From: Spirochaetota bacterium
GTDB lineage: Bacteria > Spirochaetota > UBA4802 > UBA5550
Length of the DNA: 64,000 bases
Reading direction: 5' to 3'
NCBI GenBank assembly: GCA_016929135.1
Contig: JAFGJK010000040.1
Span: 1-64,000 of the forward strand
This document shows, piece after piece, positions 1-8,439 of the stretch (position 1 is its first letter; every line of letters starts with the position of its first letter). Below the pieces are notes generated by a model. It made no database searches. It saw only the letters and a list, made by a program, of their open reading frames with translations, and had not been told where the DNA came from. A program made the translations under genes and the position numbers.

Positions 1-3000
1 ACAGGGCCCTGGAAAAGGCGATGATGTCCAGCGAGCCGTCGAGCCCCTCCACCGTGGCGATGGCGTATTTCTGGCCCGACTTCTGCGCCATCTTCTTCTC
101 CACGCCTGCCAGTAGCCCCACCACCGACACGTTTTTGCCGTTCTGCTCCTCCGTGAGCTCCGCCAGGGAGATGGTGGAGAAGAGGCGTATCTCCTTCTCG
201 AACCGCGCCAGCGGGTGCCCGGAGATGAACAGCCCCAGTACCTCCTTCTCCCGCACCAGCCGCTCGTTCTCGGGCCACTCGCTCACCGCGGCCAGGTCGA
301 CGGCGGCCGCATCCGGAGACTGCGCCGGCCCGCCGCCGAAAAGGTTCCCCTGCCCTGAGGCGCGGTCCTCCTGGAGCTTCCGGGCAGTGTCGATCAGCGT
401 CTCCACCGAGTGGAAGAGCTGCGCCCTGTTCCGGTGGATCTCGTCGAAGGCCCCCGCCTTGATGAGCGATTCCAGCACCCCCTTGTTCACCACCATGAGA
501 TCCACCTGCTCCAGGAAATCCCTGAGGCCCCGGAAGCCGCCGCCCCGCTCCCTGCAGGAGACGATGTTCTCGATGGCCCTCTCTCCGAGCCCCTTGATGG
601 CCCCGAGGCCGAACCTGATGGCCTTCCCCTCGATGGTGAAATCGAAGTGGCTCTTGTTGACCGAGGGGGGGAGCACCTTGATCCCGGCGGCCCTGCAGTC
701 GCCGATGTACTTCACCACGTCCTCCTGCTTGTCCGGCTGTGCAGAGATGAGGGCCGCCATGTACTGTATGCGGTAGTGGGCCTTCAGGTAGGCGGTCTGG
801 TAGGTCACCATGGCGTAGGCGGCGGAGTGGGACTTGTTGAAGCCGTACTCGCCGAACTTCTTTATCATGTCGTAGAGGTTCTCGGCAAGGGAGCGATCGA
901 TCTTGTTCTTCTCCGCCCCCTTCAGAAACTTCTCCTCCAGCTCGTTGATGATGTCGATCTTCTTCTTCCCCATGGCCTTCCTGAGGCGGTCAGCCTCGGG
1001 GAGGGAGAACCCGGCGATCACCTGGGAGATGAGCATCACCTGCTCCTGGTAGACCACCACGCCCAGGGTGTCCCCCAGCACCGGCTCCAGCGAGGGGTGC
1101 GGGTAGTTGATGAGCTTCGGGTTCCGCTTCCTCTTTATGAAATCGTCGGTCATGCCGGACTTCAGCGGTCCCGGGCGGTAGAGCGCCTCGATGGCGATAA
1201 TGTCCTCGAAGGTGGTGGGCCCCAGGCGCTTCAGCACGTTCTGCATCCCCGGGCCTTCAAGCTGGAACACCCCCATGGTATCCCCCTGCTGCAGCAGTGA
1301 GTAGGTCTTCCTGTCGTCCATGGGGAGGCTGTTCAAATCCATCTCCTTACCGGTGGTCTCCTTTATCAAGGCCAGGCACTTCGTGATAATGGAGAGGTTC
1401 TTCAGCCCCAGGAAATCCATCTTCACCATGCCCGCCTGCTCCAGCGTCTTCATCTCGAACTGGGTGGAGACACTCCCGTCTTTCGGATCCATGTAAAGGG
1501 GGACGTAATCGGTAAGGGGCCCGCGGCTGATCACCACGCCGGCGGCGTGCTTGCCGGCCGAGCGCACCAGCCCCTCGAGGCGGAGCGATATGTCGATGAG
1601 CCTCTTCCCGGTCTCGTCGTTTTTGTAAAAATCCATGAACTCCCGCGAGTTGGCCATCGCCGTGTCGAGCCTGTCCTCGTCGATGAGCTTGCTGATCTCG
1701 TTGGCCCTGCCGAAGGGGATATCCAGCGTCCTCGCCACGTCCTTGATCACCGCCTTCGACTTCATCTTGTTGAAGGTGATGATCTGGCTGACATGGTCGT
1801 CGCCGTATTTCGACTTCACGTAATCAATGACCTCCTCGCGCCGGTCGGCGCAGAAGTCGATGTCCATGTCCGGCATCTCGTTCCTGTCCGGGTTCAGGAA
1901 CCGCTCGAAGAGGAGGTTGTACCTCAGGGGATCCAGCGCGGTGATGCCCAGGCAGTAGGAGACGATGGATCCCGCGGCGGAGCCCCTCCCCGGTCCCACC
2001 GGGATCTGACGGTTCCTTGCGTAGTTGATGAAGTCCCACACGATCAGGAAGTACCCCGAGAAATGCATCTTCGTGATCACCGAGAGCTCGTAGTCGAGAC
2101 GTCTATTCACCTTCTCCGGGATGGGGGCGCCGTAGCGCCGGTGCGCCCCCTCCGTCACCAGATGGCGCAGGTAGGTATCCAGGTTGAATCCCTCGGGGAC
2201 CTCGAAGTTGGGAAGGATCGGCTCTCCCAGCTTCAGCTCCAGCTCGATCATCTCGTAGATGCGGTGCGTGTTGAAGAGGGCGTCCGGGAAGTCCGGGAAG
2301 AGACGGTACATCTCCTCGGGCGACTTGAAATAGAACTGGTCCGAGGAGAAGCGCATCCTGTCGCTGTCGTTCACGGTCTTGCCGGTCTGGATGCACAGGA
2401 GCACCTCGTGGGGGAACGAGTCCTCCCTGGTGAGGTAATGGGCGTCGTTGGTGGCGATGAGGGGGAGCCCCGTCTCCCCGGAGATCTTCACCAGCTCCGC
2501 GTTCACCGTTTTCTGCTCCGGGATCCCATGATCCTGCATCTCCAGGTAGAAGTGGTCCTTCCCGAAGATCTCCGCATAGGTTCCCGCCAGCCTCCTGGCC
2601 TCGTCGGGCCTGCCCCTCAGGATGCTCACGGGGATCTCGCCGGAGAGGCAGGCGCTGGAGCAGATGAGGCCCCCGGAATGTCCGGCCAGCACCTCCAGGT
2701 CGATCCTGGGCTTGTAATAGAAACCCTCGGTGTAGCCTATGGAGGAGAGCTTGATGAGGTTCCTGTAGCCCGCCTCGTTTTTCGCCAGCAGAATCAGGTG
2801 GTAGGCCTTCTCCTTCCCGCCGTCGCGTACCGATTCCCGCTTCAGTCGCGATCCCGCGGCGACGTAGAATTCCTGGCCGATGATGGGGGTGATACCCTTC
2901 TTTCTCGCCTTCTGGTAGAATTCCAGGGCGCCGAACATGTTCCCGTGGTCGGTCAGCGCCAGGGCCGGCATCCCAAATTCCAGGGCCTTGTCGATCATCC

Positions 3001-3067
3001 TGTCGATGGGGATGGCTCCGTCAAGGATCGAATAATCCGAATGCGTGTGAAGATGGACGAATTTCAT
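1..3067 (-). CDS. dnaE: DNA polymerase III subunit alpha (3' end outside window)
   Basis: Replicative polymerase catalytic subunit. Translating the minus strand from the ATG at 3067 gives an uninterrupted frame of about 1022 codons running off the left edge. It opens with a PHP domain (MKFVHLHTHSDYS, metal-type HxH). The polymerase active-site motif PDMDIDF lies at about residues 399-405, and PVGPGRGSAAGS and YRPGPLKSGMTDDF are also readable. Near the left edge the sequence enters the C-terminal OB-fold region. Type-I DnaE proteins are about 1150-1200 residues, so roughly 130-180 residues are missing. No other ATG fits the PHP domain start. The large open frames on the opposite strand here are shadows. 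Family assignment is essentially certain; only the 3' end is unknown. Confidence 0.97.
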   Translation of the reverse strand, partial: MKFVHLHTHSDYSILDGAIPIDRMIDKALEFGMPALALTDHGNMFGALEFYQKARKKGITPIIGQEFYVAAGSRLKRESVRDGGKEKAYHLILLAKNEAGYRNLIKLSSIGYTEGFYYKPRIDLEVLAGHSGGLICSSACLSGEIPVSILRGRPDEARRLAGTYAEIFGKDHFYLEMQDHGIPEQKTVNAELVKISGETGLPLIATNDAHYLTREDSFPHEVLLCIQTGKTVNDSDRMRFSSDQFYFKSPEEMYRLFPDFPDALFNTHRIYEMIELELKLGEPILPNFEVPEGFNLDTYLRHLVTEGAHRRYGAPIPEKVNRRLDYELSVITKMHFSGYFLIVWDFINYARNRQIPVGPGRGSAAGSIVSYCLGITALDPLRYNLLFERFLNPDRNEMPDMDIDFCADRREEVIDYVKSKYGDDHVSQIITFNKMKSKAVIKDVARTLDIPFGRANEISKLIDEDRLDTAMANSREFMDFYKNDETGKRLIDISLRLEGLVRSAGKHAAGVVISRGPLTDYVPLYMDPKDGSVSTQFEMKTLEQAGMVKMDFLGLKNLSIITKCLALIKETTGKEMDLNSLPMDDRKTYSLLQQGDTMGVFQLEGPGMQNVLKRLGPTTFEDIIAIEALYRPGPLKSGMTDDFIKRKRNPKLINYPHPSLEPVLGDTLGVVVYQEQVMLISQVIAGFSLPEADRLRKAMGKKKIDIINELEEKFLKGAEKNKIDRSLAENLYDMIKKFGEYGFNKSHSAAYAMVTYQTAYLKAHYRIQYMAALISAQPDKQEDVVKYIGDCRAAGIKVLPPSVNKSHFDFTIEGKAIRFGLGAIKGLGERAIENIVSCRERGGGFRGLRDFLEQVDLMVVNKGVLESLIKAGAFDEIHRNRAQLFHSVETLIDTARKLQEDRASGQGNLFGGGPAQSPDAAAVDLAAVSEWPENERLVREKEVLGLFISGHPLARFEKEIRLFSTISLAELTEEQNGKNVSVVGLLAGVEKKMAQKSGQKYAIATVEGLDGSLDIIAFSRAL

Positions 3068-3343
3068 AGCCTGGATTCTCCCTTCTCAGGGGACATAATT
3101 TCAAGCATAAATTCATTTTTTTTTCATCCCCCCCACCCTGTGGACAAAAACTGAGATATGGCAGGAAATCCCCTCCGCCGCCATCCAGGAATCCCGGTCA
3201 TGGGGGAGGTGGTATGCATTTTTCGATGAATGCCCAGATCCGCTGAAAAAAACGCAATTTTTTTATACTTATTTCAATTGACAAAAAGTGCGATAGAAAA
3301 AACATGTACATTCATTTCATTATATACTCTTTTGGAGTGAACG

Positions 3344-3508
3344 ATGAACGCCGTGATAGAGGAATACGTGCTCGTTGCAAAGAGATGCCCCTGTTGTGAA
3401 TCTCTCGTGATGGCGCGGGTGGAACGTGAAGAAAACGGTGAGACCAAATACGACGGTTACCGCTGTTCCCGGTGCAACTGGCAGAGCCCGAACCAGAAGC
3501 AGGAGTAA
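3344..3508 (+). CDS. 54-residue zinc-ribbon protein, unknown function
   Basis: A short frame starting at ATG 3344 and ending at TAA 3506-3508. GGAG at 3334-3337 is well placed as a ribosome site. The product carries two CxxC knuckles (CPCC near residues 14-17 and CSRC near 40-43) separated by a charged stretch, a typical zinc ribbon. It is divergent from dnaE and lies 147 bp upstream of a second tiny zinc-binding gene. I recognise no specific family. The gene could supply an accessory metal-binding factor, but that is inference. The knuckle spacing and ribosome site make it more likely real than chance. Confidence 0.6.
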   Translation: MNAVIEEYVLVAKRCPCCESLVMARVEREENGETKYDGYRCSRCNWQSPNQKQE

Positions 3509-3655
3509 CCCTTACCGGCCAATCCCACCGGAAGCGAATCCAGGGCAAGGCCTCCCGGAAAATAATTATTGACGTCCTTCCGAAATACTGGAGAATCGTT
3601 ACGTCGCAGTGGCCCATTCGGGCCCACGGAGCGAAATCCCGAATAGGAATCGGTG

Positions 3656-3832
3656 ATGATTGATACAAAGCTGCTGGAGATACTGGCATGCCCGGCGTGC
3701 CGGGGCGACGTAGAGTACGACGCAAAACATGAAAAGATCATCTGCACCGAATGCGGCAGGCAGTACCCGGTCCGCGAGGGGATCCCGATAATGCTCATCG
3801 ACGAATCGGAAGAGCCCCCGCGGGTCGATTAA
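3656..3832 (+). CDS. Trm112/YcaR-like small zinc protein
   Basis: A 58-residue product (start MIDTKLLEILACPACRGDVE) matching the Trm112/UPF0434 family: an N-terminal LLEILACPxC knuckle, a second CTECGRQYPVREGIPIML segment and an acidic tail. Characterised eukaryotic and archaeal Trm112 proteins activate methyltransferases; bacterial YcaR-type homologues are usually uncharacterised. The start is ATG 3656; the GTG just before it is an alternative. Ribosome site is weak (AGGAA about 8 bases upstream). Length and motif order are normal for the family. It may be co-transcribed with the zinc-ribbon gene upstream. Confidence 0.85.
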   Translation: MIDTKLLEILACPACRGDVEYDAKHEKIICTECGRQYPVREGIPIMLIDESEEPPRVD

Positions 3833-3908
3833 GCTCATCGGCAAGGGCATGATCGCGGGGCGATTCGGTACTCCGTCAAGATTAGAAAACAGTTGCAGGA
3901 CCGAGAAT

Positions 3909-4099
3909 GTCATTTCGATCTCCGCACGTCGGGGAGAGGAATATTGATCATACATCCGTATCAAAAATGTCTCCTGTCAGCCGCCAGGAGGGCGGCGTGT
4001 GCGAGCGTCACAGGATGTGAAAAATCGCCGCACCAGCCGCCAGGAGTGTGCTGTTTGCGACCGGATGTCGCAGCAGCGCGTGCCTCTTTTCGAAATGAC
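3909..4099. repeat. Intergenic element with 10-bp terminal inverted repeats and an internal duplication
   Basis: The 308-bp gap between the Trm112-like gene and the chaperone gene contains GTCATTTCGA at 3909-3918 and its exact reverse complement TCGAAATGAC at 4090-4099. Inside lies a 13-bp direct repeat, CAGCCGCCAGGAG, at 3978-3990 and 4034-4046, followed in both copies by a related GTGTGCGA/TTTGCGAC stretch. This looks like a small non-autonomous mobile or dispersed intergenic repeat. The open frame across it shows no recognisable protein features, so I call no gene. Only one copy is visible here, so its dispersed nature is inferred. Confidence 0.5.
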
Positions 4100-4140
4100 G
4101 ATGAGGCAATTACTATACTATACATTTTCCAGGATGCGCC

Positions 4141-5274
4141 ATGTTTAACACAAAACTACCGCTGCAGAAAATCTTCGCCTACTTTTTCATAGGCTTCATT
4201 TCGTTCCTCCTCATCATATTTTTTGTGGGAACCGACATCATTTCCAGTTTCGGCGGACGCTCCGTCGACCCGAACGTGGTCGCCGTGGTGAACGGTCAGA
4301 AGATCAACCGCGTCGATTATTTCCGCTATAGCCAGCGGTTCAGGGAACAGGATATACAGGGGAAGGAGATGATGATACTGGACAACCTCATCGCCGAGAT
4401 ACTCTTCTACCAGCGGGCCAAGCAGATGGGAATCGAGCCCACCGAGGGACGGGTGATGCGGTTCATTCGGGGCTACTTCAAGGACAAGAATACCGGCACA
4501 TTCGACGAGGAGACATTCAAGGACTATCTGCAGAAGACGCGCACCAGCATCGCTGATTTCTACCGCAACACCTACAAGGAGGTGGTGAGCGACGAGTTCC
4601 GGAGGCTCATCCAGATGGGCTTCGCCCTGACCCAGTCGGACATCCGGACAGAGTACGCCTTTCTCCAGTCCAACTGTCAGGTACAGTACGCCTTCATCGA
4701 CATGGAGGAGTACAGGAAGAGGGTATCGGCGTCGGTGACAGTAACGGAGCAGGAGCTGAAGGCCGCCATGGAGAAGAACAGGGAGCGCTTCAGCGACGAG
4801 GCCACGAACAGGCGCGTGACCAAGGAGAAACTGGAAGAGGAGAAGTTCTCCGCCACAGCCAGCAGTCTTCTGGAGAAAATCAACGCCATGGCGAAAAAGG
4901 GGGAGAGCTTCGCACAGGCCGCCGCCCTTCTGGGAGCCCGCACCGGCGTGACCCCGGTATTCACGCTGGGCGAGCCGGTGAAGCAGGGGACCGCGGGCGA
5001 CCCGGTGCTCACGCAGTTGGAGAAAGCCCCCAACTTCATCGATGAATGCATATTCACTGCGCCCCAGAAAACTTCCAGGGTGCTGGTCACGCCGGGAGGG
5101 ATCGCCGTGATCACGCCGCTGCAGCTGCAGCTCGCCGCGGGAGAGCCCTCGGATTCGGATTACAACAGGATCTCCGACCGGCTCTCCAGGGTCATCTTCG
5201 ACTCCGCGTACAACAGAATGATAGGCTCGCTCCGTGAAGAGGCAAAAATCGTAAAAAAATTAAAAACTGATTGA
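4141..5274 (+). CDS. Membrane-anchored SurA_N/PpiD-like periplasmic chaperone
   Basis: A 377-residue protein with one N-terminal membrane helix (about residues 10-32) followed by a SurA_N-type region (VVAVVNGQKINRVDYFRYSQ, then helical segments LDNLIAEILFYQRAKQMGI and FKDYLQKTRTSIADFYR). This architecture resembles PpiD/SurA folding factors for exported proteins. I cannot find a clear parvulin isomerase domain; the region after residue 200 is helical and not parvulin-like, so it is probably a chaperone without isomerase activity. AGGA lies 6 bases before the ATG. It is followed after 63 bp by cheX on the same strand. Confidence 0.75.
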   Translation: MFNTKLPLQKIFAYFFIGFISFLLIIFFVGTDIISSFGGRSVDPNVVAVVNGQKINRVDYFRYSQRFREQDIQGKEMMILDNLIAEILFYQRAKQMGIEPTEGRVMRFIRGYFKDKNTGTFDEETFKDYLQKTRTSIADFYRNTYKEVVSDEFRRLIQMGFALTQSDIRTEYAFLQSNCQVQYAFIDMEEYRKRVSASVTVTEQELKAAMEKNRERFSDEATNRRVTKEKLEEEKFSATASSLLEKINAMAKKGESFAQAAALLGARTGVTPVFTLGEPVKQGTAGDPVLTQLEKAPNFIDECIFTAPQKTSRVLVTPGGIAVITPLQLQLAAGEPSDSDYNRISDRLSRVIFDSAYNRMIGSLREEAKIVKKLKTD

Positions 5275-5337
5275 TATAATACAAAGCGTATAGTAGCATA
5301 CTCAGCAATTAATAATTTAAGCGGCGGGACGTACCAC

Positions 5338-5802
5338 ATGAACATCAATGCTGAATTTGTTAATCCTTTCCTCGAATCGGCGGGCGCGGTCTTTAAGCAG
5401 ATCATGAACGTCGACCTCCGCCGCGGCAAGCTGGTGATAAAAGAGAGCCCCGTCCCCTCGCTGGATGTGGCGATAATGATCGGCATCACCGGCGGCGTCA
5501 CCGGCGAGGTGGTCTACAGCCTGGGCTTCAATATGGTGTACAAGATCGCAAACATCCTTGCCCCGGGGCTTTCGGAGGAGCAGATAAAGCACGAGTACAA
5601 GGACATCATCGGCGAGCTGGCAAACATGATCACCGGCAACGCCATGAACCTCTTCGCCAGCTCCGGCAAGACCATCGAGATGACCACCCCGACGGTCATC
5701 GAGGGAAAAGACGTCTCCATCACCATGCTGAAGCAGACGACCCTGGGGATCAACCTCTACAGCCCCATCGGCCAGCTGGAGATGAATATCGCCCTGAAGT
5801 AG
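5338..5802 (+). CDS. cheX: Chemotaxis phosphatase CheX
   Basis: A 154-residue CheX-family protein, which in spirochaetes dephosphorylates CheY-P to end the chemotactic signal. The catalytic ExxN motif is visible as GELANMITGNA (Glu93, Asn96), after the family's IGITGGVTGEVVYSL segment. GGGA lies 8 bases before the ATG. No other chemotaxis gene is in the window. It ends 2 bp from the convergent thyX, so the two 3' ends nearly touch. Confidence 0.9.
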   Translation: MNINAEFVNPFLESAGAVFKQIMNVDLRRGKLVIKESPVPSLDVAIMIGITGGVTGEVVYSLGFNMVYKIANILAPGLSEEQIKHEYKDIIGELANMITGNAMNLFASSGKTIEMTTPTVIEGKDVSITMLKQTTLGINLYSPIGQLEMNIALK

Positions 5803-5804
5803 CG

Positions 5805-6443
5805 CTAGCGCAGCACTGAGCGGGCAGTCTCCTCCTCATCATCAATAACGAAATCCCCGAACACCGAGGGCGCCTCTTTCTGGAGCAGCTTCAGCATGCG
5901 CATGCAGACCCGCCGTATCTCCCACTGGGCGCTCTTCTCCAGTCTGAGGGAAAAGACCGCCCGCAGCTCCCGGAAGTTCGCCGAAAAGACGATCTGGCTC
6001 TCCAGGGCGTTGGGGAGGATGAACCTTGCGTCCTCCTTCCGGATGCCCATCTCCCTGAGCCTGGCGTAGGCCCTCGCGCATTCTTCCATATAGGTTCTGA
6101 AGAGATCCCGTGCGCCGTCATGCAGACGGATCGCGTCGGGTATGATGTAATTGAAATCGCTCTCGTCGACGTAGCGCTGCGACTGCTGGGAATAGCTCGC
6201 CAGGCGATGCCGCACCAGCTGGTGGGTGAAGGCGCGGGAAGCCCCCAGTATCCTGAAGCTCGCCGAGGCGTGCTCCAGTATCGAATGGTGCCCGCGGCGT
6301 ATGCAGGACCTGATGAAGTTCTTCTCGCTGTCGTCCGCGATGCGATCCAGGGAGAGGTAACAGGTGCGGCCCGCCTCCTCGATAAGCTTCTCGGCATTGG
6401 GGGTCACGGCGAGCAGCCGCACGTCCGGTTCTGTGATTTCCAT
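5805..6443 (-). CDS. thyX: Flavin-dependent thymidylate synthase ThyX
   Basis: Makes dTMP from dUMP using methylene-tetrahydrofolate, NADPH and FAD. The ThyX signature RHRLASYSQQS lies at residues 78-88, followed by QRYVDES. LEHASASFRI and the downstream ANFRELRAVFSLR segment also match the family. At 212 residues it is of normal length. No thyA is seen in the window, and metF (methylene-THF reductase) lies 14 kb away. The gene is 94 bp downstream of rnfA on the same strand and could be read from the Rnf operon. Confidence 0.95.
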   Translation of the reverse strand: MEITEPDVRLLAVTPNAEKLIEEAGRTCYLSLDRIADDSEKNFIRSCIRRGHHSILEHASASFRILGASRAFTHQLVRHRLASYSQQSQRYVDESDFNYIIPDAIRLHDGARDLFRTYMEECARAYARLREMGIRKEDARFILPNALESQIVFSANFRELRAVFSLRLEKSAQWEIRRVCMRMLKLLQKEAPSVFGDFVIDDEEETARSVLR

Positions 6444-6537
6444 GGGATCACCCCGTAACTGTGGAATGTGCCCCAGCGTAGCAGGAAAGGGGATTTATGC
6501 AACCGTAAAATGCCGGCGGCGCAGATTTGCCGCCCGG

Positions 6538-7137
6538 TCAGATCTTCATGCCGGAGAAGCCGAGGAATGCCAGGGCCATGAGCCCGGCGATGATGAAGTT
6601 GATCGGCAGCCCCTGCAGGTTCTTGGATATGGGTGCGAGCTCAAGCCGCTCCCGTATCCCCGCCATGATGACCAGGGCCAGGGTGAATCCCACGCCGGCG
6701 CCGAAGCCCTGCACCACCGCCTTCAGGAGGCCCATCTCGGCGGTGATGAAGCCGGACTTCAGATTCAGCACCGCCACGCCCAGCACCGCACAGTTCGTCG
6801 TGATAAGAGGGAGGAATATCCCCAGGGCATTGTAGAGCACCGGCGATATCTTCTCGATCACCATCTCCACGAACTGCACCAGGGCCGCGATGATGAGGAT
6901 GAAGGCGATGGTGCTCATGAAGGTGATCCCAAAGGGGACGAGCACAAACTTGTAGACGATGAAGGTGAAGAAGGATGCCAGTGTCATGACGAAGATGACC
7001 GCCAGGCCCATGCCGACGGCCGAATCGAGCTTCTTGGAGACCCCCAGGAAGGGGCAGAGCCCCAGCATCTGGGAGAGGACGTAGTTGTTGATCAGGATCG
7101 TCCCGATCAGGATCATGAAGAATACTTTCAGTTCCAT
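6538..7137 (-). CDS. rnfA: Rnf electron-transport complex subunit A
   Basis: An integral membrane subunit (199 residues, about six helices) of the ion-translocating ferredoxin:NAD+ oxidoreductase. The opening MELKVFFMILIGTILINNYV and the segment LGLCPFLGVSK are characteristic of RnfA/NqrE, as is the internal TNCAVLGVAVL with its conserved cysteine. RnfA and RnfE pack as an inverted pair that holds a membrane iron-sulfur centre through such cysteines. It is last in the operon and starts 6 bp after rnfE. In many bacteria rnfB sits beside rnfA; here thyX follows instead. Confidence 0.95.
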   Translation of the reverse strand: MELKVFFMILIGTILINNYVLSQMLGLCPFLGVSKKLDSAVGMGLAVIFVMTLASFFTFIVYKFVLVPFGITFMSTIAFILIIAALVQFVEMVIEKISPVLYNALGIFLPLITTNCAVLGVAVLNLKSGFITAEMGLLKAVVQGFGAGVGFTLALVIMAGIRERLELAPISKNLQGLPINFIIAGLMALAFLGFSGMKI

Positions 7138-7143
7138 GGGTCC

Positions 7144-7737
7144 CTATCCCTTCTTCCTGGAATTGTAGGCGTTCATGCCCCAGAGCATGAACCCAAGGGT
7201 GATGAAGGCCCCCGGGGCGATGATCATCATGGAGGAGGGCTCAAATCCGGGGATCACCGTGAGCCCCAGGAGCTTGTTGGCCCCCAGCATCTCCCTGAAG
7301 AAGGCGAGCACCGTGAGGGTGAGGCCGAAGCCCAGGCCCATGCCGAGGCCGTCGAGCGTCGATGCCACCAGGCCGTTCTTGGAGGCGAATTCCTCGGCGC
7401 GCCCCAGGATGATGCAGTTCACCACGATGAGTGGAATGAAGATCCCCAGCGACTTGTACACCTCGGGCTGGAAGGCGTTCAATGTCAGGTCCACCACGGT
7501 CACGAAGGTGGCGATCACGGATATGAAGATCGGTATCCTCAGGTGCGGGGGGACGATCCCCTTGATGAGCGAGATGATGATATTGGAAAAGACCAGAACG
7601 AACGTGGCCGCCAGTGTCATCCAGAGGGCGTTCGATACGGACGAGGAGGTGGCCAGCGTCGGGCACAGGCCGATGCCGATCACCAGGATCGGGTTCCTCT
7701 CCCATATCCCCTTTACGAATTCATGCCAGTAGTTCAT
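7144..7737 (-). CDS. rnfE: Rnf electron-transport complex subunit E
   Basis: A 197-residue membrane subunit paralogous to RnfA. The opening FVKGIWERNPILVIGIGLCP and the later VVNCIILGRAEEFA carry the two conserved cysteines that line the intramembrane iron-sulfur site. The segment FASKNGLVASTLDGLGMGLG is typical of RnfE/NqrD. Its start overlaps the rnfG stop by 4 bp (ATGA), indicating translational coupling. Membrane location follows from family and hydrophobicity. Confidence 0.95.
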   Translation of the reverse strand: MNYWHEFVKGIWERNPILVIGIGLCPTLATSSSVSNALWMTLAATFVLVFSNIIISLIKGIVPPHLRIPIFISVIATFVTVVDLTLNAFQPEVYKSLGIFIPLIVVNCIILGRAEEFASKNGLVASTLDGLGMGLGFGLTLTVLAFFREMLGANKLLGLTVIPGFEPSSMMIIAPGAFITLGFMLWGMNAYNSRKKG

Positions 7738-8426
7738 TTCGCAGCCTCCTCTGCCGGCGGCGTAAAGCTCTCCGCGCTCCTCAGCATCTCCATCCCCCGC
7801 TCGATGCTCTCCTTCACCGTCCTTGAGGTGATGGTGGCGCCGGTGATGGCGGAGATGGCGTTCTGCTGCTGCAGCTCCTCCTGCATGTCCGGATTCCAGT
7901 CCCCCTTCTTCAGGACCTGTATCTTCCTGTTCAGGTCGAGGCCGGCGAACTGCTGCTGGAACCAGGGGACCGTGCTCTCGGGGCCGTTATTGCCCCCCAG
8001 GAAAACCCCCGCCAGTGTCTTCTTGCTGGCCAGCTCCTGGCACCGCGCACCGAGGCCCGGCGTCTCGGACTGCAGGACGATGGATATGGCGATGATCCGT
8101 CCCGTATCGTCGACCCCGACGATGCTCTGGACCTCGCCGCTGTAGCCCTGCCCCGAGGCGATGAAGGCGTATCCCCTCCGGCTCGTCTTCTCGTCGATCT
8201 TCTTCGCCGCCCTCCAGTAGGTGAGCTCCTTTCCGTTTACCGTCACCTTTTTCTCCTCCTCCACGGTGTAGCCCGGGAGCACGGTCTCAAGCGCCCTGGA
8301 ACGGATATCCCTCTGGAGCTGCGCGATGCGGGGCGCGGTCACCGAGTTCACCAGCGAGAGCACCCAGGCCGATATGAGGGCCACCAATCCCAGTATAAGT
8401 GTCGGTTTTACGATGCTGTTCATCAT
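7734..8426 (-). CDS. rnfG: Rnf electron-transport complex subunit G
   Basis: A 230-residue protein with one N-terminal anchor and an extracytoplasmic FMN-binding domain. The covalent flavinylation motif is present as ITGATITS; the threonine of TGAT, about residue 198, is the predicted FMN-phosphoester site. PGLGARC earlier in the domain is another family hallmark. Flavinylation would need an ApbE transferase, which is not in this window. It lies between rnfD (13 bp gap) and rnfE (4 bp overlap). A second in-frame ATG directly follows the first. Confidence 0.95.
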   Translation of the reverse strand: MMNSIVKPTLILGLVALISAWVLSLVNSVTAPRIAQLQRDIRSRALETVLPGYTVEEEKKVTVNGKELTYWRAAKKIDEKTSRRGYAFIASGQGYSGEVQSIVGVDDTGRIIAISIVLQSETPGLGARCQELASKKTLAGVFLGGNNGPESTVPWFQQQFAGLDLNRKIQVLKKGDWNPDMQEELQQQNAISAITGATITSRTVKESIERGMEMLRSAESFTPPAEEAAK

Positions 8427-8439
8427 CAGAGCTACCCGT

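Noticed and set aside
1547..3154. A 535-codon open frame opposite dnaE
   Set aside because: It is antisense to a well-conserved dnaE, has a composition typical of GC-rich shadow frames (Asp, His, Val, Arg rich), and shows no domain.
3893..4192. 99-codon frame before the chaperone gene
   Set aside because: It runs through the inverted-repeat element and into the chaperone gene in another frame.
6364..8145. A 593-codon open frame opposite rnfA-rnfE-rnfG
   Set aside because: Entirely antisense to three certain Rnf genes, with low-complexity His/Asp/Glu-rich sequence.
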